In this document: in pieces, positions 1 through 8,086 of the stretch
How the letters are laid out: every line of letters begins with the position of its first letter
Position numbering within the stretch: the stretch's first letter is position 1
NCBI GenBank assembly: GCA_900175165.2
Contig: FWWN02000274.1
Coordinates: 1-12,558 of the forward strand
Source of the DNA: Rhizomucor pusillus
Lineage: Eukaryota > Mucoromycota > Mucoromycetes > Mucorales > Lichtheimiaceae
Length of the DNA stretch: 12,558 nt
Reading direction: 5' to 3'
The notes under the pieces: model-generated
What the model saw: only the letters and a program-made list of their open reading frames with translations
Told to the model about the DNA's origin: nothing
The model's database searches: none
Position numbers and translations under genes: made by a program

Positions 1-2
1 AG

Positions 3-257
3 AAGAATGGTCGTCCGCGTATCCTTGGTGAAGAGCATAAGAAGGTCATTCTAGAGTACGTCGGTGAGAACCTTTCGGTTGTCTTGGAGCAGTTGATGGA
101 CCTGAGGCTTCCACAGCTGCCAGTCAGGAAAAGGAAGCGAGGAGGTCAAGCTGTGCTTACGAGCACAGGAACTGTTCATTATCTTAGCTTCTTGAAGGCC
201 ACAATGGATGAGATGGACTGGTATCCGCACATGAAGGACCGGTACCTCTCACGATAA
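3..257 (+). pseudogene. Tc1/mariner-IS630-type transposase relic with internal deletion
   Basis: One open frame enters from the left edge and ends at TAA after 84 codons. Its first part (KNGRPRILGEEHKKVILEYV) resembles the N-terminal helix-turn-helix region of fungal IS630/Tc1-like transposases. Its second part (KRKRGGQAVLTSTGTVHYL, then a stretch ending in MKDRYLSR) resembles the DDE-domain segment just before the second catalytic Asp, where the family normally continues with a V-M-D-N-A-P-I-H-like motif. The piece between them, which should carry the first catalytic Asp, is missing, and the frame stops before the second. A Thr-Gly pair usual after GTV also seems lost. I read this as a deleted, inactive DNA transposon copy. 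The family call is from memory of motif order. Terminal inverted repeats were not found, and the left part lies outside the window. Confidence 0.6.
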
Positions 258-950
258 ATCGATGACATACGATGGCGGGTTGCGGTGATAGGATACACAT
301 TTCAACACACAATGAGAAAACGAGTAACAGGTATTCAGTAAGTGTCATTCTTTTCCTATAATATGTTCTTAATGCTCACCATCTGAACTATGCACCGCGG
401 CTTGCATGCACTTGGCGGGAGGAGCTGGGCATGGCTTTGTCACATTTCTAGACAGGTTTGTAAAATGCGTCAATATCAAATTCCGGCAACGCGACAGCTA
501 ATGATGCTTAGCTTCGCAAGTCCGCCAAATGCATCTGCAAAATGCGACTTTATTTTTCGGAAATACAGTACAGTGAATAAGGTCCCATTAATCTGATATG
601 TGTAAAGTACTTACAGACTTGGTCTACGTTGTTGTTGCTCGTGAATACATAGTATAGTTTTCCAAACCTTGTTCACAGCAGACTGCAAAGGGACATGCAG
701 CTGATTAACCTGGGAAGTAATATCATATGCACTTTAAAGGCCGGTGGCCTCATATGGTTCCACCCAGCATTCTCATGTGATCGAGTATACGAGATCGGCC
801 AACTACCAAGCTACAATAAAGTATATGACTTTAAGCACAGCATCTGGAGAGCTATAAATATTGGACAACGTGTCGTAACGTGTTGACGGAATACAGACAA
901 GATTGTAATTCTCGTTGCTACTTCAAGGCAGTAACTCTTTATTCAAATCA
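258..950. other. Intergenic, no supportable gene
   Basis: This stretch is AT-rich. The only open frames are under 80 codons, overlap each other in different frames, lack recognisable motifs and have no convincing donor/acceptor pairs linking them. It lies between two transposase relics and is probably decayed mobile-element or neutral sequence. No tRNA-like A/B boxes or strong hairpins were seen. Confidence 0.5.
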
Positions 951-1022
951 CTTTATATGCCAATTTGGGACGCATGCAAAAGTAGCATGCACGACCGTGT
1001 TCTTTTTTTCTTATGTACAAGC

Positions 1023-1300
1023 AATGGATACGGAATGCTCACCGTTTCACCAACCAAGATGGACGTTCTGCTTCTTGAAGCACTCGCTCCGAAGCAAGTT
1101 GTCGATGACCAAGTAGATCGCACCGCAGGAATAAGGACCGCTCTTGTCAAATGGTTGGAACCAGTTGACGTTCAACGTAAGCAGCGTTTGCGACTTTGAT
1201 CTTCCAGATGGGGTTTGGGGACTTCCAGCTTGGACAACATCCTGGCGTCGTAGTATCGACACGGGGTCGACTCGAGGTGAGCAGTGTGTTGCTCGCATCA
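1023..1300 (-). pseudogene. Tnp2-like transposase fragment, frameshifted
   Basis: Read on the minus strand, about 1060-1185 encodes LNVNWFQPFDKSGPYSCGAI followed by YLVIDNLLRSECFKKQNV. This closely follows the pattern of the fungal transposase-domain (Tnp2, CACTA-like) family, where an N-x-D-W-F-Q-P-F block leads into Y-S-x-G-x-I-Y-L and N-L-P-R. Upstream, in another frame, YYDARMLSKLEVPKP resembles the preceding Y-D-G-x-x-W region of that family. Downstream, a single extra base near 1061 shifts NVILVGE out of frame. So at least two frameshifts (about 1190-1200 and about 1061) break the reading frame. No intact start, zinc-binding or catalytic region can be assembled. I regard this as a decayed fragment. 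The family assignment rests on motif recognition only. Confidence 0.5.
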
Positions 1301-2590
1301 AGGCCTTGTTCCGGCCTTTCTACCTCCCTCTTTTTTCTCCTTCTTATTCTCTCTTTTTCTTTTTGGAAGTTGAAGCGAAGGAAAGCTTCATGCTCGTCCT
1401 CTCTTTGGATCTACTCAGTGGTGTAATGCGTTCCGGGATAGGTTTCAACGGGTGGATTCCACCATATGGATCCCATATGGGTACTTTGCGCTTTCTGATA
1501 TCAGCTGTTGCTGTTTGGACAGGTCCGATCCCTGGCTCATTGCGGTGGTACCTCCCTGCACCAGGTCTGTTGGTGGATGATCTATCATCTTAGGGCACCA
1601 CGGGCGACTTCACTGGAAGCAGCGCTATGATGACAACGCGTAGGTTTGGGACCAGGTCGCCTCCGGACTCACACCGCAAGATGATAATGCAAACCTTGCT
1701 TCCCTTTATGTTACTCTGAACGTGCATTTACCAGCGAACCAAAGAAGTACTTTTGTTTCTCTATGGTACACGTTCCCAAGGATTCGATCTTCAAGAAGGT
1801 GACTGAAAGTAATCTATCAGTTACTTTTCATTGGCTTTTCTCCAAGGCAGCAAGACAGCTTCTCGTTCCGGACTTCTAGAGCAGATATCCTTAGAAAGAC
1901 GAATAGATTTTTTAGGTCATGCGCAAATAAACTCTTCGCATATCTGATAGATGCTGATAATGATAATGTGTAAATGAGTGAAATTGAGGCTGCAAAGCAC
2001 AAATTCTTTCAGCCAGTGTCCAAATGAATGGATCACGCGAAAATAGGCTTTGGTCTAAAACTGGTGCAAATTTAGTGTCATAGTAAATATACTCATTGAT
2101 GTAGACCCAAGTGGAGACTCCTCTGTGTGAAATATCGCTCAGGCTATAGAGCGCGTCGTAATTCACAGAGTATTGATCTAGGCGAAATGTAACGATGCTT
2201 AGCGATAAGATATTTTGAAGAGAAATTCTTCAATTATTGCTCTCGTTCAAGCCGGCTACTCAGCTTCCATTACGTTCGCTTTCCATGTAGGCATTATCTG
2301 GGCCGAAAGTATAAAATGTCATAACAATAAATTGTTGCGCTGCAGCTCTGCAAAATACTGTGTAGCATTTTTGGTTTAAAGTACCCATAGATTGCAAAAA
2401 GTCCATCGTGTAATTTCTAGGCCTTGCAAGTATTACGATAACGATATTGCTGCCATTATTTGTCATCTTGACCAAGTTTCTAGAGGTTTCAGCATGTTTG
2501 AAGCGGCGAAATTTGATTGCGATATCAAAAGTCCAACATTTTGACTCAGAAAAGACCAAAAAAGGTGATTCGCGCAGAGTGGTGCAGTGT
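1301..2590. other. Gene-poor interval, probably decayed sequence
   Basis: A pyrimidine-rich tract lies at about 1315-1372, preceded by the inverted pair AAGGCC/GGCCTT at 1300-1318. Two CCATATGG palindromes sit 3 bases apart at 1462-1480, and CTGATATCAG lies at 1495-1504. Minus-strand frames of 84 and 99 codons (1912-2166 and 2260-2559) carry no motif I recognise and lack clear splice signals joining them, so I do not call them genes. A plus-strand frame of 149 codons (1144-1593) is mostly antisense to the transposase relic and a homopyrimidine tract and is rejected. Confidence 0.45.
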
Positions 2591-2624
2591 ACTGTTTCTC
2601 ACTGTCTCTTTTACGCTCCATCTC
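2591..2624 (+). promoter_or_regulatory. Pyrimidine-rich leader of the PP1-docking protein gene
   Basis: About 34 bases before the ATG at 2625 are strongly C/T-rich (ACTGTTTCTCACTGTCTCTT and onward). Such tracts are common just upstream of fungal start codons and help choose this ATG. No TATA box was identified. Confidence 0.4.
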
Positions 2625-3221
2625 ATGCCTCGTGAATCTCGCCGAAATGATGAAAAAGAAGTACAGGTAAATATCCCTTAAACAACAGCGATCTTTGCGA
2701 AGGAACTTGGACTAACGACGCTTATTGTTAAAGCAACAAGAAAAACGCAGAGTTAGCTTTGACTTGTCACACAATGTAGTCCATATCCTTCCCAGTCTCC
2801 AGCAATGTCGCAAAGAGGCTACTAGACGTAACCGGGAAGAATGGGAGCGCCGGCAGCTAAATCAAGATATGCTCTGCGAACTGATCGTATCTGAAATTGT
2901 TCAAGAGAATGGCTGTCAAACAGAAGACACGCCAATTGCTGCTGCGGCACCTCCCACTCCACTCAAGAGTTGCCTGAAAAAACCAGCACCAGTGGAGCTT
3001 CAAGAAGATTGCCCAAAACGAGTCAAACGATCCAACAGCCATAAGAAGAAGAAACACGGCAAACGCGGTCATGGCAAACGCCATATCAGCAACGCTAGTT
3101 GCATCAGCGAGGCGCGGAGTAAGTTGCACATATGTTACACGGGTTCGCGTGTTGACACCTGACCTAATGAGTTGTAGTGCCACCATCAATGCCGTCCACG
3201 CAGCAAGTGCCTATCCACTGA
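2625..3221 (+). CDS. Small basic protein with RVxF PP1-docking motif
   Basis: Three exons: 2625-2666, 2734-3118 and 3178-3221, giving 156 residues. Intron 1 (67 bp) has GTAAAT, branch CTAAC and acceptor AAAG. Intron 2 (59 bp) has a perfect GTAAGT, branch CTAAT and GTAG. Splicing intron 2 replaces a random-looking tail with MPPSMPSTQQVPIH, typical of fungal disordered ends. Residues 18-24, KRRVSFD, match the consensus for docking to protein phosphatase 1 (R/K-V-x-F). Residues 91-98, LKSCLKKP, form a second short motif like those often seen in PP1-associated proteins. Between them is a charged, probably helical stretch (RRNREEWERRQL). Residues about 113-137 are rich in Lys, Arg and His and could be a nuclear or nucleolar signal. 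There is no enzymatic domain. A PP1 regulatory role is inferred from the motif alone; I do not recognise a named family. Confidence 0.7.
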
Positions 3222-3467
3222 CTCCCGGCGGCTGACAGCGATTCATCAGATAGCTGCCAAGCGCGCGCTCTATCCGCCCCCCGGAAGCCAGTAAATATAT
3301 TCACGATGGATACCACGGGCACAGTCAGCTAGATCTGGCCTGCCAACTTGTCCAGAATGATACTGTGATATAAACTAAAAGGGATAGTTACGTCTTTTCG
3401 GAGACTAATGCCATTTTTGAAATCTTTTCTTGCTATCTGAAACCAAGATCCATGCATTTAATTGACG

Positions 3468-3473
3468 AATAAA
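3468..3473 (+). terminator. AATAAA polyadenylation signal
   Basis: A perfect AATAAA lies about 250 bases after the stop of the PP1-docking gene, followed by a T-rich stretch, and is the best candidate for its 3' end. Confidence 0.4.
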
Positions 3474-4200
3474 GCATTCTATTATTTGTTTCCTTCCTTC
3501 CTCTACTCGAGAAAATGTTTTTAGAGCAAGGATAATGCCTTTTTCCATTTTTGATAAACGCAACTCATGCGCTGCATGATCAGGAGATTTTTTTAAAGAT
3601 GCAACCAGTCAAACTTGTTTGTCTTTCCACTGGGGTTCAAAATCGCAGGGAACCGCGCCAAACGGAACATAGAGTCCAGACTACGTATAGGATTTCATTG
3701 TCGCAGTTGTTAGCTGCAGAAAGCATTGGATACAATGACCGGAAACTTTTTTGATGAGCACGCAGTGTGGGAATAACGGTTGTCCAGGGAGAAATGGGTC
3801 AAGCTACAAAAAGAGCCAACCAACCAACCTGCCAACCTTATCATCTCCAAGGGGGGTAAACTACCTGGGATGAATTGACAGCGTCTATAGGGCACAGACG
3901 CTAGTTGGATAATGTGTGTTCAAGTCGACGATTTATTGTACTCCTTTGGTTCTCCAAAGGAGGAGGAGGGGCGGGGGTAAAATTCGAATGTGAATGAGCA
4001 TGAAGAAGGAGACTGCATAAGCCTTGCTCGATGGATAAAGCAAGTACTGCACATGCTAATCGGTGCTGAGATAGCTACAACACTGGTTGGATACTCGCTT
4101 TTGCTGATGATCTGCACAGCACGCAAGTAAAATAGAAATGTGTCACTTGATTCAGCTTCAACTCCCTATTATGTAGCAAGGTGCTGGGGAAAAAGGAAGG
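3474..4200. other. Intergenic, with one short hairpin
   Basis: No gene is supported here. Open frames are short and compositionally biased. The one clear structure is a perfect 9-bp inverted repeat, CTCCTTTGG-TTCT-CCAAAGGAG, at 3941-3962, followed by a purine-rich run (GGAGGAGGGGCGGGGG). A GGGGTTCAAAATC string near 3631 looks faintly like a tRNA B box but has no pairing T stem. Confidence 0.5.
3941..3962. repeat. Perfect 9-bp hairpin with 4-base loop
   Basis: The arms CTCCTTTGG and CCAAAGGAG flank a TTCT loop. The structure lies between two plus-strand genes and is followed by G-rich DNA. Its function is unknown. It may be a chance palindrome, or part of the 3' region of the upstream transcript. 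Confidence 0.6.
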
Positions 4201-4336
4201 GCACACACACCACCTTTTCTCATACACACGCATATACACACAGTACATCCAAAGACAAAAAAGCGTAAATACTCGCATTTTCTCAGCTGCTCCCTTTCTT
4301 TTCTTCCTTCTTTCTCTCATCGTTCTTCCATTTACC
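4201..4336 (+). promoter_or_regulatory. CA-rich then pyrimidine-rich promoter of the PSP1 gene
   Basis: A run of CA-rich repeats (about 4200-4245) is followed by a C/T-rich tract (about 4295-4330) that ends at the ATG at 4337. The same order, AC-rich and CT-rich tracts before the start codon, appears before the methyltransferase gene, suggesting a shared core-promoter style in this genome. Confidence 0.4.
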
Positions 4337-5932
4337 ATGCTGGAACAGGTAGAATTTTCTCACTATTGACTCCATCACACAAGGCACTGATCATAACAGT
4401 AGTCCTCATCCATGCTTGTCAGTCCTTGGGATAATAAGGTAGATATCTCATACCATTTTTTTCATGTGGGATATGAAAATCTGATATTTGAATCAAAAAT
4501 AAGCCGTTTCAATTTCCATCTTCGTTTGATACCTCGTCAATATTTGACTCGTCTCGATCGAACCGCAAAAGTCCGGAGCAGAGCGAAGCACCTTTTTGGC
4601 TGGGAGGCCCTCTAAACGGTGAATCTGCGCCGACAACGCCTGCAGTCGAGCGAAAAGAGGCTGAGCATTTTGCAAACTATACAAAGACGAAGGACTCAAC
4701 TTTACCATACCGACGACACTCATTGGCTAACGAGCCTTTGTTCTCTTCGCAGCAACAGCAACAATTACATCATAGCCAATATCATCATCATCCATCACTG
4801 TTCGAGAAGCGAGCTTCGATTTCCGCGGCATCTGTGTGGGATAGCGCCAACACTAGCCCTAAATCCGATCACTTTGGTGCCACGATCTGGTCGCCTACCA
4901 CGACTAAGCAGCTAGAACAGCAACAGCAACCGGCGTCCCCTGTATGGGATAGGATAGGCCTCTCCTCATCCAACCACCCCGAGTCTTCCCCGCAATCCCT
5001 ATTTCCTTCTCGATATACCTTCACCGAGCCGCTTCGAAACACTCGCCGTTTGTCCTTGACACCGCTACCGAGTGCAAGCGAGCATATCGCGAATGAGTAT
5101 TTTAAACCGCGTGATGTGCTATCTAGGTAAGGAATAACGAATAGAATCATTGCGACTGTTGCATAGTCCGACTGACCAGAATCACTCTATTATCTCTCAC
5201 TAACTTCACAGTGTCCCTGAAGAACCTGGCCTGCTACCATACCGGCGACATTCCCTAGCAGGTCCGCTCTTGGGAGTGTCTGCGACATCCAATGCCAACA
5301 GCGTCTGCAGCAATAACACGAGTTATCTGCGTGAGCAGCAGCGTCAACTGAATAATATACTCCCTACCAACTTATTATCATCCGACCTGTTGGAATCAGT
5401 TAACCACTGCTCGGACCAGCCGATATCGTGGTGCATGGTCGAGTTCAAGGCAGGACGCTCAGAGATTTACTACAGCATGATTCCAGTAGAAAAGGACGAT
5501 TGGGTGATTGTGGAAGCGGACCGTGGACGGGATCTAGGCAAAGTTGTTGCTAAGGACCTACCTGCGGACCAGGTTGCGCTCTTGATGCATTCAACCAGTA
5601 CCGGTATCTGGGAGGAGCCTCGTCTCGCTGCAGCCGTGCAGCAACAACAACAGCAGCAGCAGCAATCTACGACGACACCCAAGCGCGTGTGTCGTCTTGC
5701 AACCTCTGCAGAGATCACTTTGCTCGTGACCAAGCGCCAGGACGAGCAAAAGGCATTGCTCATTTGCCAGACGAAGAGCAAGCAGAAGAAGCTGCTTATG
5801 GATATCGTGGACGCTGAGTACCAGTGGGACCGCCGCAAGTTGACATTTTACTTTGTAGCCGACCGACGAGTCGATTTCAGAGAACTAGTACGGGAACTTT
5901 TCAAGATTTACAAGACACGCATCTGGATGTAG
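4337..5932 (+). CDS. PSP1 C-terminal domain protein
   Basis: Four exons, 4337-4348, 4403-4438, 4504-5126 and 5212-5932, give 463 residues. Introns are 54, 65 and 85 bp; the last has GTAAGG, CTAAC and CACAG. Residues about 297-463 are the conserved region, with DWVIVEADRGRDLGKVVAKD, LLVTKRQDEQKALLICQ, DAEYQWDRRKLTFYFVADRR and the end VRELFKIYKTRIWM, all hallmarks of the PSP1 C-terminal domain. The family is named after yeast Psp1, a high-copy suppressor of DNA polymerase alpha mutations, and its molecular role is poorly defined. Residues 1-296 are disordered, rich in Ser, Pro, Gln and His, with two LPYRRHSLA elements, RRLSL at 197-201 and repeated Trp motifs. A nine-Gln run (367-375) splits the conserved region from its N-terminal flank. 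The first ATG makes a four-codon exon; the ATG at 4412 in exon 2 is an in-frame alternative start. Confidence 0.9.
4702..4728 (+). repeat. LPYRRHSLA element, copy 1
   Basis: Residues 83-91 of the PSP1 protein. It contains RRHS, a basophilic kinase (PKA/AGC-type) consensus R-R-x-S. It is identical at protein level to copy 2 in the next exon, although the codons differ at several positions. Confidence 0.8.
5234..5260 (+). repeat. LPYRRHSLA element, copy 2
   Basis: Residues 232-240 of the PSP1 protein, just after the last intron. All nine residues match copy 1 while several third codon positions differ, which fits protein-level conservation rather than a fresh DNA duplication. Confidence 0.8.
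5639..5665 (+). repeat. Polyglutamine run of nine CAG/CAA codons
   Basis: Nine consecutive Gln codons of mixed CAG and CAA form, residues 367-375 of the PSP1 protein, sit in a loop just before PKRVCRLA at the start of the most conserved block. CAG/CAA mixing makes length change by slippage less likely than for a pure CAG run. Confidence 0.9.
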
Positions 5933-6286
5933 GTTCTTGATAGATCACCAATACGAATGTAGATTACACTGACACGGATATATTCCATCTAGGTGTTCGG
6001 TCAATACCATGACCAAAAGACCTGCCATCATGTAAATGATGTATACACAAACTATATTCCCTTATATTCCCTTCTTTTCTCTGTCTTTCTTCCTCTTTAC
6101 CAGTATACATATACGAGTATTACATAGAAGCTCTAGTCTTCATAATTACCATCACAAATGAACAAACAAACAACGCTCTCTTTTCATTTTTCTTTCTTTC
6201 TCTCTACAATCTTGTTCAAACACAACACACACGCACAAACATTTACACAATACAGCGCGTCAAAGTTCTTTTTCCATTTTTAAACA
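5933..6286 (+). promoter_or_regulatory. PSP1 3' flank and methyltransferase promoter
   Basis: This 354-bp spacer separates two plus-strand genes. Near 6053-6075 is a tandem pair of TATATTCCCT followed by a C/T-rich tract. About 6175-6210 is strongly C/T-rich (TTTTCATTTTTCTTTCTTTC), then AC-rich (about 6215-6255), before the ATG at 6287. No canonical AATAAA was seen for the upstream gene. Confidence 0.45.
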
Positions 6287-8086
6287 ATGTGGCTCGTTTC
6301 ACGTACGATCAGCATACGATCATGTCGAGTTCATCGATGGCTTGAATTCACTCGATGCATAAATCGATCGTTCAGCAGTGCCCTTTTCGAGACGATCCAC
6401 AAACCTGTCCTGTTACAGGAAGCAATGGAATATCTGTCGCCCAAGCCGGGGAACACGTACTGCGATTTGACATTTGGCGATGGCGGTTATACACGTGCAC
6501 TCTTAGGTAAAGTTTGACGGGAGACGTATATTACGATACATGTATAAGCTGCACCGCCCATGGCTGGGACGGTTGCACGACAAACGGAATAAGAAAAGTT
6601 TCTCCCAGGGGAATGGATACATGCGCGTTGAAGGGATGGGGGATATTTAGCTACTGGGAGTAACGAAGAAAATATACGGGCACAGTCGAGGATAGAAGAG
6701 AAAGAAAGAAGAAAGACAGAAAAAAAGATAGGGGGAAAGGCACGGAGAGATGGGGGAATACAAGTAGCAGCAGCAAAGGGTTCTAATTCGGTTGGATGCT
6801 TCGTAGATAGCTGCGATTGCAAAGTGGTAGCTGTGGATCAAGACCCGGCTGCTTATGAAAAAGCATTGCAGTTAGCACAACATGATGAATACCGGTAAGC
6901 CCTGAAAACCAAGCAAGTTACCATGGACGCTTTCTAATCGTTTGCAAGTGGACGGCTTTTTCCGTTGTTAGGACGCTTCGGGGAGATTAATCGGCTCGTG
7001 AAGCAAGGTTTACAATGGGAGTAAGTCTTCTCGTTATACACTTTTATGTAGGGAGCATGAAAAGTTAAATTTTCCTCAGCCGCCCTTGCTTTGATGGTCT
7101 AGTTATGGATATTGGAGTATCGAGTGCGCAGGTAACAAACCATGTCGAGCCATTGACATTTTTTTTCAAAAATCTTTGTGGTCTAAAGATATCTTTTGTT
7201 AGCTTGAGACTGCTTCTAGGGGTTTCTCGTATCAATTGGAGGGACCACTGGATATGCGCATGTTTTCAAGAGGAAAACAAAGCAGCGAGAAGAAATTTGA
7301 CGAAGAAGAGCGGCTTCTGCACAAGTCTGTGTCAGCGTACGAAGTAGTCAACTATTACAATCAAAACCATTTGGCAGATATCATCTATAAGGTAACGCAT
7401 TAGCATGTGCATCTACTGGAAATACTTTACCAACAATTTTCAAGTATGGCGGTGATAGATTATCTCGGAAGATCGCGTCCGCCATCGTATCGGCAAGGCA
7501 CAAACGTCCAATTGAAACTACTACAGAGCTAGCAGCCATCGTTAACAAAGCATGTCCACAGCCAAGGTGGCAGCGCGGTGACGATGACATGGTACGCAAC
7601 TCTGCAGCGCGGACGTTCCAAGCAATACGTATCCATGTCAACGACGAGGTAGCCATGTTTTGCGCCTGATGAAAAGCGTAATAATTTTCTAACATGTATT
7701 CGGGACAGCTTGGTGAATTGGAATCTGCTCTGCGCTCAAGTGAATATTTGCTACGAGCCAAAGGACGCCTGGTCGTTGTAACTTTCCATTCCCTCGAAGA
7801 TCGTATCGTAAAGACATTTTTGAACCACTGTGCCGGACGCAGAAATGTGCAAGATTCCCGGAAGTTTGCAAGTGCGAAAGAAGCCTACAGGCAAGCCATG
7901 CGTGGCAAAATCGAGCTCCAAGCACCTATCAAGGAATGGGGCGATGCCTCGTTTACTTTATGCACGAAACGCGTTGTCAAAGCTTCGCAAGAGGAGCGCG
8001 CTGAAAACATGCGAAGCAGATCAGCAAAGCTGAGAGCAGCCGAGCGAACCGAAGCACCACCTTTGGCGCCATTCGGGCCTCTGTAA
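6287..8086 (+). CDS. Mitochondrial rRNA (cytosine-N4)-methyltransferase, RsmH/METTL15 family
   Basis: Seven exons, 6287-6506, 6807-6894, 6949-7020, 7080-7131, 7203-7391, 7445-7648 and 7709-8086, give 400 residues. The start is the first ATG after a C/T-rich leader. Residues 1-30 are Arg/Ser-rich without acidic residues apart from E20, as in a mitochondrial presequence. HKPVLLQEA (38-46) opens the RsmH domain. [10 protein letters not shown] (60-69) is SAM motif I, VVAVDQDP (80-87) motif [15 protein letters not shown] (132-144) the next core motif, and [15 protein letters not shown] (150-164) the RsmH signature. [13 protein letters not shown] lies in the last exon, as in the family. The enzyme uses S-adenosylmethionine to methylate N4 of a cytosine in small-subunit rRNA (C1402 in E. 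coli); a mitochondrial site of action is inferred from the presequence and from METTL15. Every domain block is present, so it looks functional. Confidence 0.93.
6507..6806 (+). other. Oversized intron 1 of the methyltransferase gene
   Basis: At 300 bp this intron is several times longer than the other 17 confident introns (49-85 bp). It has donor GTAAAG, branch CTAAT at 6783-6787 and acceptor GTAG. Inside are a bulged hairpin (5' arm 6551-6559, 3' arm 6566-6576) and a long purine-rich tract at about 6690-6760. It could hold a small RNA, an old insertion, or nothing. Confidence 0.6.

Noticed and set aside
1144..1593. 149-codon plus-strand frame
   Set aside because: It runs antisense to the transposase relic, then through a homopyrimidine tract giving a Phe/Leu/Ser run, and has no recognisable domain.
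1912..2559. Minus-strand frames of 84 and 99 codons, divergent from the PP1-docking gene
   Set aside because: No motif, odd residue composition, and no convincing introns to join them. They remain possible pseudogene pieces but cannot be supported.
2857..3189. 110-codon minus-strand frame
   Set aside because: It is the shadow of the spliced plus-strand gene, which has better splice signals and motifs.
3628..3650. tRNA-like GGGGTTCAAAATC string
   Set aside because: The bases around the loop cannot form a T stem, and no A box or acceptor stem lies nearby.
5470..5838. 122-codon minus-strand frame with a Cys run
   Set aside because: The Cys run is the complement of the Gln codons in the PSP1 gene, so this is a shadow frame.
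6487..6841. Minus-strand frames through the long methyltransferase intron
   Set aside because: Their Ser/Phe/Leu bias comes from the purine tract, and they have no domain or splice support.
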